From Hyphodiscus hymeniophilus (lineage: Eukaryota > Ascomycota > Leotiomycetes > Helotiales > Hyphodiscaceae), in NCBI GenBank assembly GCA_016508695.1, contig VNKQ01000002.1, positions 868,001-932,000 of the forward strand: 64,000 nt of DNA. The letters run 5' to 3'. Position numbers and translations under genes: made by a program. Positions 1 to 10,621 of the stretch are shown in pieces; within the stretch, counting starts at the first letter, position 1, and every line of letters begins with the position of its first letter. The notes under the pieces are model-generated. The model was given only the letters and a program-made list of their open reading frames with translations, was not told where the DNA came from and ran no database searches.

Positions 1-1
1 G

Positions 2-2478
2 GTTCTATTCGATACTTCGGCAGCAAGCATCGTTTTCGAATCTCAATATCTGCGACTACGCACCAATCTTCCTAATCATCCAAACCTGTACGGACTGGGT
101 GAGCATTCGGATCCTCTGCGTCTGAATACCACCAACTACATACGTACGCTTTGGTCTCAAGATGCTTACGGTATTCCGCTCGGGGCAAATCTTTACGGAA
201 ACCATCCGGTGTATTTCGACCATAGAGTTTCGGGCACCCATGGAGTGTTCTTCTTGAACTCTAACGGAATGGATGTTAAGATCAACAACACTGATGGCCG
301 ACATCAGTATCTCGAATATAACACGCTGGGAGGTGTCTTGGACTTCTATTTCGTGGCGGGTCCGACTCCCATTGCCGTTTCGCAGCAATATGCCGAGGTT
401 GTTGGACTGGCTACCATGATGCCCTATTGGGGTTTCGGATTCCACAATTGCAGATATGGATACCAGGATGCTTTCGCAGTGGCTGAGGTGATATACAACT
501 ATTCGAAAGCCGAAATTCCGTTGGAGACTATGTGGACTGACATCGATTATATGGACTTGAGAAAGGTAGGTACTGGGCCGAATACTCCGCCGAATAGTTT
601 TGCTGATTGGGATGTTTCAGGTCTTCTCACTTGACCCAGAGCGATTTCCACTCGATATGATGCAAGAAATCAATCATCATTTGCATGCTAATAACCAACA
701 TCAAGTTCTGATGGTTGACCCTGCTGTTGCTTACCAGCCTTATCCGCCTTATGAGAGAGGTGCATCTGATGATATCTTCCTCAAGAGATCGAATGGATCT
801 TTCTGGCTTGGTGTTGTTTGGCCAGGGGTTACAGTCTTCCCCGACTGGTTTAATACCGGAACCCAGAACTACTGGAATAATGAGTTTACCACTTTCTTCG
901 ATCCTACGAACGGGGTCGATATCGATGGCCTGTGGATTGACATGAACGAGCCTTCAAACTTCCCTTGCAACTTCCCCTGCGATGACCCATACGCGGCAGC
1001 TGTCGGATACCCTCCCGCACCACCACCCGTCCGTACACCCCCAAGGTCACTCCCTGGATGGTCGTGTGAGTTCCAGCCTTCTGGATGCTCCGGAAAGAAG
1101 GAGAGGAGAGAGATCGCAAGTACGTTCTCCTCTCAAACCGAGATTGAGCGGGTCGTCGAAAGGCAGGCCCCAGGACAAGAGCTTGGCCTCCCGGGAAGGG
1201 ACTTGCTATATCCCAAATATGCCATCCATAATGCAGCAGCCTTCACCGTTGCCGACAACGCTGCAGGAGGTGGAATTTCCAATCACACTGTCAACACAGA
1301 TGTCATTCACCAAAATGGATTGGCGATGTATGATACTCACAACCTTTTCGGAACCAGTAAGTCCTACACCCGTTCCATGCTCGAAACAATGCTCATTAGC
1401 GATAGTGATGTCCACCGCATCGGCAGAAGCTATGTTGAATCGTCGACCAACCGATCGACCGCTCATCATCACTCGCAGCACCTTTGCTGGAGCAGGTAAG
1501 AAGGTTGGTCATTGGCTTGGCGATAATATCAGTGATTGGCTACATTACCAACTCTCAATCCGAACAATGTTAGCGTTCGGCTCCATCTACCAAGTCCCGA
1601 TGGTTGGCTCCGATGTTTGCGGTTATGGAGATAATACGACAGAGCAGCTTTGCGCTCGATGGGCTACACTGGGAGCATTCTCACCGTTCTACCGAGACCA
1701 CAATGCTTTCGAACCAAACATCCCTCAAGAATTTTACCAATGGCCTACAGTTGCTGCGGCAGCAAGGAAAGTGATCGATATCCGGTACCGTCTCCTGGAT
1801 TACATCTACACTGCCTTGTACCAACAGACAGTCGATGGTACACCTCTCGTCAATCCAATGTTTTATATCTATCCGCACGACACAAACACTTTCGGTCTCG
1901 AGATGCAATATTTCTTCGGCCCTTCGATACTCGTCAGTCCAGTTGTGGACGAGAACTCCACAACAGTGGACCTCTACCTCCCAAGAGATATATTTTACGA
2001 CTGGTACACTCACGCACCTGTCCAAGGCCACGGCGCCAACATCCAGATCAACGAGGTAGACATTGAGACCATCCCTCTCCACTACCGCGGCGGTGTTATC
2101 GTCCCCCAACGTGTAGCCTCAGCCATGACAACCACCGAACTCCGAAAGCAGGATTTCGAGATCGTCGTCCCCGTCGGAAGCGACGGTAAAGCGTCTGGAG
2201 AATTGTACCTTGATGACGGAATCAGTATTGTTCAGAAGGGAACGACGTTCATTAAGTTCGCTTTTGATGGGAAGACATTTAGCGCAAAAGGCAATTATGG
2301 ATATGATGCGGGGGTGAAGGTGACGAGCATCACGTTCTTGGGACTGAGTGGGAAGCCGAGTGGGTGTTCTGTTAATGGTAAGAGTATTGCTGGAAGTCAT
2401 GATGCCCAGACAGGGGAGTTTACCGTGCCGGTTGGGACAGCGCTGAACGCGGACTTCACGGTCACTGTTTCTCATTAG
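2..2478 (+). CDS. GH31 alpha-glucosidase, 5'-truncated by window edge
   Basis: Glycoside hydrolase family 31 alpha-glucosidase, probably secreted, releasing glucose from maltose, starch or related alpha-glucans. The gene enters the window already in frame, so signal peptide and N-terminus are missing. Exons 2..565, 621..1356 and 1400..2478 sum to 793 codons including stop. The first signature WIDMNEPSNF gives the nucleophile Asp codon at 939-941. The motif GHWLGDN gives the acid/base Asp codon at 1522-1524. The block GSDVCGYGDNTTEQLC followed by GAFSPFYRDHN is typical of fungal secreted GH31 enzymes. The C-terminal part is the usual beta-sandwich region. The second intron is only 43 nt, but splicing it restores the conserved stretch leading into RPLIITRSTFAGAG. 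The family call is firm; preference among maltose, isomaltose and other substrates cannot be read here. Confidence 0.95.
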
Positions 2479-3031
2479 GCGAAGGTTGAGTAATGCTAAA
2501 AGCGAGGAATAAATATCTTTCCTGTATCCGGGAGAGCTCGAGTAGCCGTCAATACAACGTCCGTAATCAAGTAGCTTGAGAGAAGGATCGACGTGATCGC
2601 CATGGGGGGCCGTGATATCCCCGTGAGGCATTGCCACGACTTTTGCGATAAACGAACACACAAGTGAGACCAAATAGAGACGAGTTCCCATCTCGTTTGT
2701 TCATGGTTGAGTAATTCGGTTGGATCCGTGCGAATGGGGAATCTCACCGGAGTTTGTGCAGGTCGCTCTCAGCCTCCCAGGATCAGGATCGCGTTGCCGC
2801 TGTATACTTTACGGCCGTGACAAGTTCCACCCGATCCGACATCCACGAAACGTAGCTCGCAGGGCTGTATGCAAGATATAAGAGGGAAGGGTCGTCGCAC
2901 AATCTAGGAGTATCAAAAGAAATACGTTTCTAGAACGTTGAAGTCTGTGAAGTCCCTTCCACTTGAAAGACATCACGTGACACACGCTCTCTCACACTAC
3001 CTTGGTACCTTACTCTGTGTATCACTCGCTC
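2479..3031. other. Intergenic region with possible promoter of the NTF2-like gene
   Basis: No convincing coding sequence. A TATA-like GATATAAG lies at 2875-2882, about 155 bp before the next start codon, and a CACGTG box at 2974-2979 lies 53 bp before it. Open frames on the minus strand here run back antisense into the alpha-glucosidase and have no family features. Confidence 0.5.
2974..2979. promoter_or_regulatory. CACGTG E-box upstream of the NTF2-like gene
   Basis: The context is atCACGTGac, a palindromic bHLH-type (Cbf1/E-box) core located 53 bp upstream of the chosen ATG at 3032. Similar boxes recur in other promoters of this window. Function is inferred only. Confidence 0.35.
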
Positions 3032-3577
3032 ATGTCTTTCGTTCACCATGGCCCTTTCGGTACTCATTCCAGACAATCCCGCACCCTCCGCTTCATAGAG
3101 AAATACACGCTCGTTGTCGACTCACTACGCCTTTCCCCAGTGCACTTCACCACATTCTACTCGCCCCTCGCCATATTCCACGACAACAAGGGAGACGCCC
3201 ATCTCGGCGGCTCCGCGATCTGGGACAAGACGCAAAGGCTCTTCGCGCCCTTCTCGCGGATATGGCACGAGCCCGTCGAGGTCCGAGTCGTGCCCTCGCC
3301 CGACGGGCGCGACGTCGTGTACGGGGAGTTCCTGACGCATTTCTGGCTGAAGGGGGACGGCGCGGAGATTGTGGCGCCTAGGTTCTACGTGTGGACTGTT
3401 GGACAGGCGGGGGACGGGGAGGGCACCGAGGGCGTGCAGATCCTGGAGACGAGGCTGTTCTGGGATACGGGGATCCTGGGGCGGCACGTCACGGAGAGGA
3501 ATCGGAGGGTGAAGGAGAGGGAGGGTGCAGCTATCGCTTGTCGTGAAGGGGAGAGGCGGGTCTTGACGATACAGTGA
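3032..3577 (+). CDS. NTF2/SnoaL-like small protein
   Basis: Single-exon gene of 181 codons from ATG 3032; an in-frame ATG at 3002 would add ten residues. The protein has the feel of a fungal NTF2-like (SnoaL-like) fold: an N-terminal helix RFIEKYTLVVDSL, then a polar region around FYSPLAIFHDNKG, then alternating strands such as YGEFLTHFWLKGD and PRFYVWTVG, ending with LETRLFWDTG. Such proteins are cone-shaped dimers that bind small ligands or act as isomerases. No catalytic residues can be assigned, so no substrate is proposed. GC content rises sharply between about 3180 and 3480 compared with the flanks. An ATG at 3048 in another frame runs into a stop after 16 codons and was not used. Sure it is a gene; function unknown. 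Confidence 0.7.
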   Translation: MSFVHHGPFGTHSRQSRTLRFIEKYTLVVDSLRLSPVHFTTFYSPLAIFHDNKGDAHLGGSAIWDKTQRLFAPFSRIWHEPVEVRVVPSPDGRDVVYGEFLTHFWLKGDGAEIVAPRFYVWTVGQAGDGEGTEGVQILETRLFWDTGILGRHVTERNRRVKEREGAAIACREGERRVLTIQ

Positions 3578-4115
3578 GACTTCGTATGAACTTCATCGAC
3601 ATGCAGCTGTGTAAGGGAAAAGTTTTAGTTTCAAGCATGCAGGGAAGAGCACCCGCGGCTGGGGAAGCCGCGGTAGTGGTACTGGTGAAGGCAGAAGAGG
3701 AGGCAGTAATAGCTACTAATGTATTATTATAGGCATAGTTATAGCTAATGTACACTTTACATGACTAGCTTTACATAAGCCTAGAAATCTCAATCAGTCA
3801 AGTGACCTAGACAATTCGGCGGGAAGAGCAGTTTTCAATGTTGGAAGAGTCAAAAAAGTTTAAACTATTCGACAACCAGACTATGACTTCGTGCAATAAT
3901 AATGAACGGTAAACACTCGACATGTCGAAAAGAACGACTTAATTTCTTATGGCTAGTTTGAACGTCGACCGCCAGTGATCATTTGAGTTTGTAAAGTCCC
4001 GAATTAGGTATTTTGGATTAGGACTTTGGAATTGTACCATATTGGAAAAATGAAATTATCTCTTATAAACTAATTAGATTTCTAGGTTTGTTCAAGACTA
4101 CCCCTCAGCGCAGTT
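3578..4115. other. Intergenic 3'-3' region
   Basis: AT-rich convergent intergenic stretch between the NTF2-like gene and the GIY-YIG gene. No coding potential, no repeats longer than a few bases noticed. Confidence 0.5.
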
Positions 4116-5888
4116 CTATGCGAATACATCTATGAGACTGGGGAGTGTGACAGGAGCTGCGAGACCAGTAGATCCACCAAAGGACTCTCTGTTCGAGATT
4201 GACACCGACTCCGGTGTAATAATTTGGCTACAAAGCTCATTCACTTTGCGGAGAACTTTCTCCTCTTTAATGGCCTCGTCAATAGCTTCATGTTCAGCTT
4301 CTTTTTGGACAGTCTCCCATATCGTGATCTCAGTCCAGCGTATCCAGATATCTCCGGGAGCATTCAGATTGAAAAGTTTCGTCTGAAGCATCCACGATGG
4401 TTTTAAAATTCCGTCAGCGTCATAAGGTTCGAGTTTCATCCATTGCACCCATGCCCGCACAACAGCTTCTGCATACGTATCGCTCACGCCTTCAAACCAT
4501 TCTTTGTGTCGAGTCGCACATCCTCGACCTTCATTGCAAAGGCCGTTAAACAAGCACTCTCGACGATTGTGCCTATAAAGATGCCGATGTACGAGATGCT
4601 CAACTTTCATCGCATGATCCGTCGCGATTTCGAATACAACAGTCGGAGTGTAGTTACACTTTGTCCCTATTGATCTCAGCCTCTCGGCCACTGTTGTCTT
4701 AGTGGTTCCAATCTTTATCAGATCACAACCACGACGTCGAAAGCCATACACGAACCCAGAGGGAAACTCTCTGACTGATATGTTCTCTTTGATCTTCTCC
4801 ATGACGTATTCTGCTGCATTCAACGAGGACTTGACAGTTGAGAATGGCTCAAAGGTACGAACAGCATTGGCTGGAGCAGCTTCTAAGCCAACTTTCGTTG
4901 CTGCCCTCGTTCGACTCGATACTGGAGTTGGCGAGACGCATGATTGTTCGAGATAGCGGTCAAGCATCTGTTGATGAAGTTCGCCGCTAGGTGATGAACG
5001 TATATTTCTTCTATTAAAGGAAGGAATGCTCTGCGGCGTCGTAGCGGTGGATAACGGGCTTTGCGAGCGTCTAGGAGAAGTCCAAACTGGGCTCGTTCTT
5101 GTCTCGGGGGTTTCGACTGTAGTACCTCGGCTGCGTGATTTGATAGGAGTTTGGGGAATGATGATCGGGTAGTCCGCTCGAGGTTTCTTCGGTGCTTCGT
5201 TAGCTTCGAAGATCGTAGTCCATTCCTTCACTTTGGGAGGAGCTTGGTCTTGATGCCAACGTTGACACATTACTAAGCCAGACAGCACCGTCAACAAATC
5301 CAACGATGTATTGGAAAGACGCCAGTCTCCCCCAAGCTGTCTCGTGATAGCTACGATGCGTTCTGCATTGCTCTTGCTTATCCAGTTCCCGCAATTGCCC
5401 TTACTCGCTCCTCCGTGGCACCGAATTCGGGTTCCCAATGTCAACCCGAGTTGCTCCTGCACTTGCCCAACTGGAATTATATATTTTGGATGTCGTGGTG
5501 AGGATGGTATGCGATTTTGTATTGGAGCTACTCGAGCAGGGCTACGAGCTTTCTGGGTCAACTCCATACCCCAGAAATCAGATATCGCTCCGAAATTTGA
5601 TGATCGATGAGAACTCTTGCATAGCACTAGTCGTGAGACCTCTTGGATCGCTTTCAAGCACCGATCATTTTGATCAAGGACGTCTTGAATCTCTTCGATG
5701 AGTTGATCAGCCTTTCTGGCATCCTGTGCGTTTATCCCGGAGGAGCATCGAACGAGTTGTGCACCATCGACTCTGGAGCTTCTCCTTGATTTATGCCAAA
5801 CGCACCTTCGAACGGTGTTTTTCTTCGAATCCATCAATTCCTGTAGGCCTGGAACGAACCATTCGGAATGAGAATAGGCAGAAACCAT
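4116..5888 (-). CDS. T5orf172 (GIY-YIG superfamily) domain protein
   Basis: Single-exon gene of 590 codons. The C-terminal half carries a T5orf172/DUF1766 domain of the GIY-YIG superfamily (also called Meiotically Up-regulated Gene 113 type) at roughly residues 385-500: FVYGFRRRG, then LIKIGTTK followed by VAERLRSI, then a His/Arg helix HLVHRHLYRHNRREC and an acidic/aromatic end KEWFEGV. The N-terminal half holds two degenerate copies of a Cys-rich module, each a Cys-containing loop followed about 50-60 residues later by CxxxH (VLCKSSH and VMCQRWH). Between them and the GIY-YIG domain is a long Ser/Pro/Thr-rich linker. In this family the nuclease activity is unproven for fungal members and the biological role is not known. 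No nuclear targeting signal is obvious. The start ATG 5888 gives a clean N-terminus. Confidence 0.85.
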   Translation of the reverse strand: MVSAYSHSEWFVPGLQELMDSKKNTVRRCVWHKSRRSSRVDGAQLVRCSSGINAQDARKADQLIEEIQDVLDQNDRCLKAIQEVSRLVLCKSSHRSSNFGAISDFWGMELTQKARSPARVAPIQNRIPSSPRHPKYIIPVGQVQEQLGLTLGTRIRCHGGASKGNCGNWISKSNAERIVAITRQLGGDWRLSNTSLDLLTVLSGLVMCQRWHQDQAPPKVKEWTTIFEANEAPKKPRADYPIIIPQTPIKSRSRGTTVETPETRTSPVWTSPRRSQSPLSTATTPQSIPSFNRRNIRSSPSGELHQQMLDRYLEQSCVSPTPVSSRTRAATKVGLEAAPANAVRTFEPFSTVKSSLNAAEYVMEKIKENISVREFPSGFVYGFRRRGCDLIKIGTTKTTVAERLRSIGTKCNYTPTVVFEIATDHAMKVEHLVHRHLYRHNRRECLFNGLCNEGRGCATRHKEWFEGVSDTYAEAVVRAWVQWMKLEPYDADGILKPSWMLQTKLFNLNAPGDIWIRWTEITIWETVQKEAEHEAIDEAIKEEKVLRKVNELCSQIITPESVSISNRESFGGSTGLAAPVTLPSLIDVFA

Positions 5889-6298
5889 GGCTGTGAGTAA
5901 ACTTCACCGGATAGAAACACAAATAGAAATGGTTACCAAGTAGACTTTTAAGAGACTTCCATCGAATATAACTTCAGCAAAAAGCGTTGTAGCACGATCT
6001 ACCATGGGACTACAGGCCGTAAGGCAGATTCCTCGCACAGCCTCGCTATGGGTATGGAAAGTGCCTGGAGCAGACCTCCAACTTGGCTAGTCTGCGCCTT
6101 CGACAGAGATAGAGAGCAACAAAAGCCTGCAGAGAAATGTGTCAGCAGTCAGTGCTCTGGGAGGACTCTCCCAGGACACTTCTGATTTGTTGCGCAGTAC
6201 GGCATGCGTCTTGGAAAGTACATCCATTTGCTGAGCAGAAGCCCCGCAGAGACCCCTGCCATGTTGGAACGCATAGAAACTCCTACCTTCCAACATCT

Positions 6299-6643
6299 TT
6301 AGCGCTGCTGCGCACCTTCAAACACTATCGGGCCATCGATGTCCCCAGGGCGCATGCGGTCTTCCATTTGGCTAATCCGCCACTCATAGGTGCCATCTGT
6401 ATGATCTAAATCGGTGTCCGAATCGGGCGTGCTTTTGAATGCTGGTGTCATGGTCGATACGGGGTAAACTTGCAGCATTATCTGTCGCAGAAATCTTGGT
6501 GAACAGACCATGTCGATCCATCTAAGTATGCCTCCTATGGGCTTTCGCTCTAGGAAATAGGTCGGTAATATGTTGATGAGTGTAGCAAACTTCCGGATTG
6601 AGTCCTGGAGAAGACTTCTAATGATCAGGTCTTTCAACTCCAT
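6299..6643 (-). CDS. Marginal open frame, 114 aa
   Basis: Begins MELKDLIIRSLLQDSIRKF and ends with an acidic region rich in Asp and Thr. No recognised domain and no supporting splice structure. It might be an exon of an unrecognised gene or a chance frame in intergenic DNA. Listed only because it is one of the longer frames in an otherwise empty stretch. Confidence 0.12.
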   Translation of the reverse strand: MELKDLIIRSLLQDSIRKFATLINILPTYFLERKPIGGILRWIDMVCSPRFLRQIMLQVYPVSTMTPAFKSTPDSDTDLDHTDGTYEWRISQMEDRMRPGDIDGPIVFEGAQQR

Positions 6644-7060
6644 CGAGGGCTGTTTGAGGTTCCGGTAATCCGTGATGTGTTAGAAACTCGGGACTGGAGT
6701 GGAACGAAGTCAGAAAGCATACAGACTCATTTACGTTGGCCAATAAATCCTATTTCAGAGAAGGTCTTGATGTTCTGAGTGAGTAACGAGCGAGGTTGGC
6801 GACGCGACAGAAGAGAAACTACCGGAGCTAACTGCGGTATTGAAGCGAGTCAGGCACGTGACCGACCAGAGCAATAGATAAATGCGGAAATCAAGATCAA
6901 GATGTATCAATAGTAACCCAAGAATATGAAAAGATATGCAGAACCAAAAAGAGACCACAATCTGCTACGGTGAGTGTTGTGTTAAGTAACGTTGGCTCTC
7001 TTGCTTTCAGAATCTACTCCTCGCTGACGTTAACCGAAATGACTCGTGCCCTCTCCCGAA

Positions 7061-7076
7061 CCTAAGGTACCTTAGG
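7061..7076. repeat. 16-bp perfect palindrome
   Basis: The sequence CCTAAGGTACCTTAGG is its own reverse complement and is followed by further copies of the core GGTACCT around 7120-7130. A related string (CCTAAGG then TACTTACCTAGG) occurs near 17437-17456. Function unknown; such AT/GGTACC palindromes are seen in fungal intergenic DNA. Confidence 0.6.
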
Positions 7077-7710
7077 TACAAGTTGCTGAATACCGTCAAC
7101 CATCAGATTGAAAAAACGTAAAGGTACCTCAGACTCTCCACTTACCACCTAAGTAATTGATAGAAGGAAGTTACGTTCTGATCCTCATTTTGAAGAATCT
7201 TCGATTGGCTTGGATTTCATCCATTCCTGTGTTTCAGAACTTTACAGGACTACGACTTCTCTCAAGTAATTTCACACCAATATTACTACCAGCTGTTCTT
7301 TACCAAAGCCGTGAAGCCTTTTTGATCACAGTGGTAGCTGCCGCGGCAGCCTTCTTCGCTGCGATCACGAGATATTTGACCAATCTTGCGTAGGAGGGTG
7401 AGCAGTACACCATTCAGATGCAAAAAGACCAACAGCAAACCGGAGCACTTGCTACCAATATGGTGTTCTTCCCACTTTACTACTTTAGCATGCCTCCTAC
7501 ACACATATAAAACCGCTCAAAGCTTAGAGATTTGCAGAAATGTACTTTGCTTGCTTGCTAAATATGCAACTCATGAAGACATATACAACAACGCCGTCAC
7601 ACGACGCATGTAACCTATGTTGAGCCCGAGCAATCGCATTCTACCAAGTACTTCGTCCATCGGCACATCTCTGTTTGCGTGTCTAGCTCGAAACCACTCC
7701 ATTCTCCTTT

Positions 7711-10050
7711 TTACACAGCTTGTAGATAGTTGGCAGGGACACTTTTCGTAATACCACCCTTCTCCACCTCAGCCCACCCATCTCCAGGATCCTCTTTGAT
7801 CAGCACAAACCTCTCCCCCTCAACCATGCTATGTTCAGCATCACTTTGCGCAGTATATACATACATTGCTTCTACGTATTTAAGCTTCTTCGCACCACGC
7901 TTGGGTGCCACTGCCGGTCCTTGCTTCTTCGTATTGACGCTGGCACCGCCCATCGAGGAGCCGGAGTTTGAGTAAATGGAAGCCGGCCGTGGGGTAACGG
8001 GAGCTAGAATCTCAATATACGAGGTGGGAACGAGGCCTTCTTTGGCGCCTGCTCTTACCTTTGTCCAGCCGCCATCTAGTCATCATTGTGAGCAAGTGCA
8101 ATGCTCTATCAGTCAATGGACGCTTACCGTCAGGCTCGAGGATCGTGACCTCTTTCCCATCTGAAACAGTAAGTTCACCTTCGTCATTCGCTTCGTATCC
8201 ATACAGAAGTCTCCCTTTCTGCTCGTTTGATGTAGCTGAATCATTGACAGCACTCCCTGGCAATTCACTGACGTATGCAGTAGGAGGTGGAGCTACAACC
8301 CTATTTTTCCGTAACGTGTTGGGACCGTTGTTGGCCGCTTGGGCGGCTGGCGGTGCTTCATCTGTTGGCGTCTTTGGAGGAACGCCTGAAAGTGAACGAT
8401 GGGCACTCGCTGCATAGCCAGAGCTCAATGAATTCATGGTATTGGAACGACTCATAGTTGGAAGCTCAGCAACACCATCAGTAGGGCCCGTAGGGCTTTT
8501 GACACCAGTGAGAGCTTCTTGTCTCTCGATTTTGATTTTCTTCTTCTCTTCCTTGGTTAGCTCGCCTGGGCATGTGGCCGGTACCTTCATCTCGCATTTG
8601 CTGTGACATGTATAGCCACAGTCTCTGCAATCGAATCCCTTCGCTGAAAGCCCCCAAATACGGTCACCGCACAAATCACAGTTGGTCGGGATCTTGAAAG
8701 TTTGGGATTTGAAATTATGGCTTTTGGCGCCATGCGTAACATCTCCAACCGCTTCAGTGATTGTCGAAGTCTCAACTTCGGCCGTCAAGCGTCTGTGGTC
8801 CACTTGATGAAGCTCTTCTTGCATGTGGAAGAGAGCTCCAACGACTTCGACTTCGCTCCTCTTGTCTTTGCCTTCTCGGATTTGTTGCTTCACTCGTTTG
8901 ACGCCTTCTACTTCACGCCTCTTTTTATCCACTTCTCTCCTTAAATCTCCTAGTTGTGCTTTGGATCTCCCCAATACGTTTCGGAGGAAGACTGTGGCAC
9001 TTTCATCAACGACCATGACGCCGTCGTCATGCCACACAGGACTCGGCTCGAATGATTTGTCCGCTGGCTCCTGCCATGGTCCAGCATTATGTCTAGCAAA
9101 CATCATCGAATCCAATGGGGGCAAATTTCGTGGTATTTCCGAAGAGAGGTGCATCAGGTGATCTGTACTGCGCTTAAGCATACCAGTTTCGAGCTGCGCT
9201 ACTAGTGACCATATCCCATTGAGTTTCGCTGTTCTTGATTCCGAGAGATCCTGCAGACTGTCTAGTAGGTCCGGCACATATTCGTGATAATACTTCTCCT
9301 TTTGCTTATTTGTGATGTTTATGCTGATCAAATAGCTGTTCTTGACGTTGTGCATATCTAAGATTTGTTGCTGGTAGGCGTTCTGGGCTTTCGTTTTCGA
9401 GTAATCAAATGATGATTCTGTCTTCTTCCGCTTATTTTCAACTTCCTGACATGCTGCATCATATTTGCCCTTCATCTTGCGCAGATCACTATAAGTGGAA
9501 TCTCTTTCCTTCTCCAACTTCTCCGCAAAATCCGCATGCCGTTTCCGAAGTTCTTCATATCGGGCTCCTAAAACCTTCAGAGGTTCTGCAACGTGCGAAA
9601 TCAATTCTCCTCCGAAGCGATCGTGTTCCGCTGCTCGAGATTCCAACGTCGTAAGCTGCGTAGTCCATGTTGTGAGGGAAGCACTGAGAAAGCTGCGTCA
9701 GCTTATTTCAACCCTTAGTGTACCCTATCCATACCTCTCTAAAGAGCCAGGTGTCAGAGCAGGTGTGTCGCCAACACTCAGGGTACTCGACTTCTTCAAC
9801 TTCTTCTCGAAATACTTCTTAGCCAACGCATTGAGCTTCACGCTGTATTCCTTTTCGATGACACTTCGTTCGCGGTAAAATTGTTGAATATCGTCGAGCC
9901 AATTGATCCCGGCCGAAACCCATGCATTGACTGGTTTGAAGGCATCCTAAGAGATAGCACATATTAGACCGGCCAGGCTTTTAAAATGCGCATGCGACGG
10001 CGTACCTTTAGCTCATAACCAAAGTTTGCGGCTATATCGACATCGGCCAT
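7711..10050 (-). CDS. BZZ1: BZZ1-like F-BAR, C1 and double SH3 protein
   Basis: Actin-organising protein of the Bzz1/syndapin-like type, which recruits WASP (Las17) machinery to membranes during endocytosis. Exons on the minus strand are 10006..10050, 9735..9946, 8128..9692 and 7711..8075, giving 728 aa. The order of domains is F-BAR (about residues 1-300, starting MADVDIAANFGYELK and continuing with basic coiled coil), a C1 phorbol-ester-type zinc finger (about 410-460, HNFKSQTFKIPTNCDLC, then CRDCGYTCHSKC), then two SH3 domains (about 580-635, LLYGYEANDEGELTV, and 670-728, AMYVYTAQSDAEHSM with C-terminal VPANYLQAV). The second intron has two usable acceptors 9 nt apart (exon starting at 9692 or 9683), changing three residues only. 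Divergent from DBP5. Confidence 0.95.
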
Positions 10051-10621
10051 GACAACGGATTTGATGATAGATCAACGGCATGGATATCATGCAGAGGAAG
10101 TTAGACAGTGCAATTTCATAGCCGCCAAGGAAGAGGTCGGTTGCGTATGCTTATAGCTAGAATACAGAACCCAAGGCGAGCGTAGGTAGCTTGTTGGAGA
10201 GAGTCCGTCCAATTTCGAGCGACTTGTTGAACAACAGAGCCTGAAAGGGGGCGGGGTCCAAGTCGGGCCGCGACTTCCGTTGGAGCCTGAGTTTTGGGCC
10301 AGGCATCCTGCGATACCACGCCAGATATCACCCCGCCATTTGGCTTGAAACGGAAGAGCTCCATAATTATTCAGAGCTCCAAACAAACTTCCTTTGATCC
10401 TGATCAACAACATCGAAGATATTGTCTTCGCCCTCACCACGACTTCGAATTACCCTTCCACTGGTCAACTGGCCCGCTATTTGGCCACCTTGACACTCAC
10501 TTGTGCACAAAGATAGCAAGCCTTGTTACTGCGCGACTACGACCTTCGTTACCAGCGCCGCGCGAAGAACATCCCAGATCATACAAACAACGCCTACTCG
10601 CACTCATCTCCAACCACCAAG
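10051..10621. promoter_or_regulatory. Shared promoter region BZZ1/DBP5
   Basis: 571 bp between two divergent start codons. It contains the 5' leaders of both genes. No clear TATA box. Open frames crossing it lack family features. Confidence 0.5.

Larger units (their letters stand above)
5889..7710. other. 1.8 kb intergenic region
   Basis: No gene can be supported with confidence. It holds one marginal open frame (described separately), a 16-bp perfect palindrome at 7061-7076 and a CACGTG at 6855-6860. The right end is the 3' side of BZZ1. Confidence 0.45.

Noticed and set aside
2119..2691. 190-codon minus-strand frame over the 3' end of the GH31 gene
   Set aside because: Mostly antisense of the alpha-glucosidase C-terminus; not supported by any family feature.
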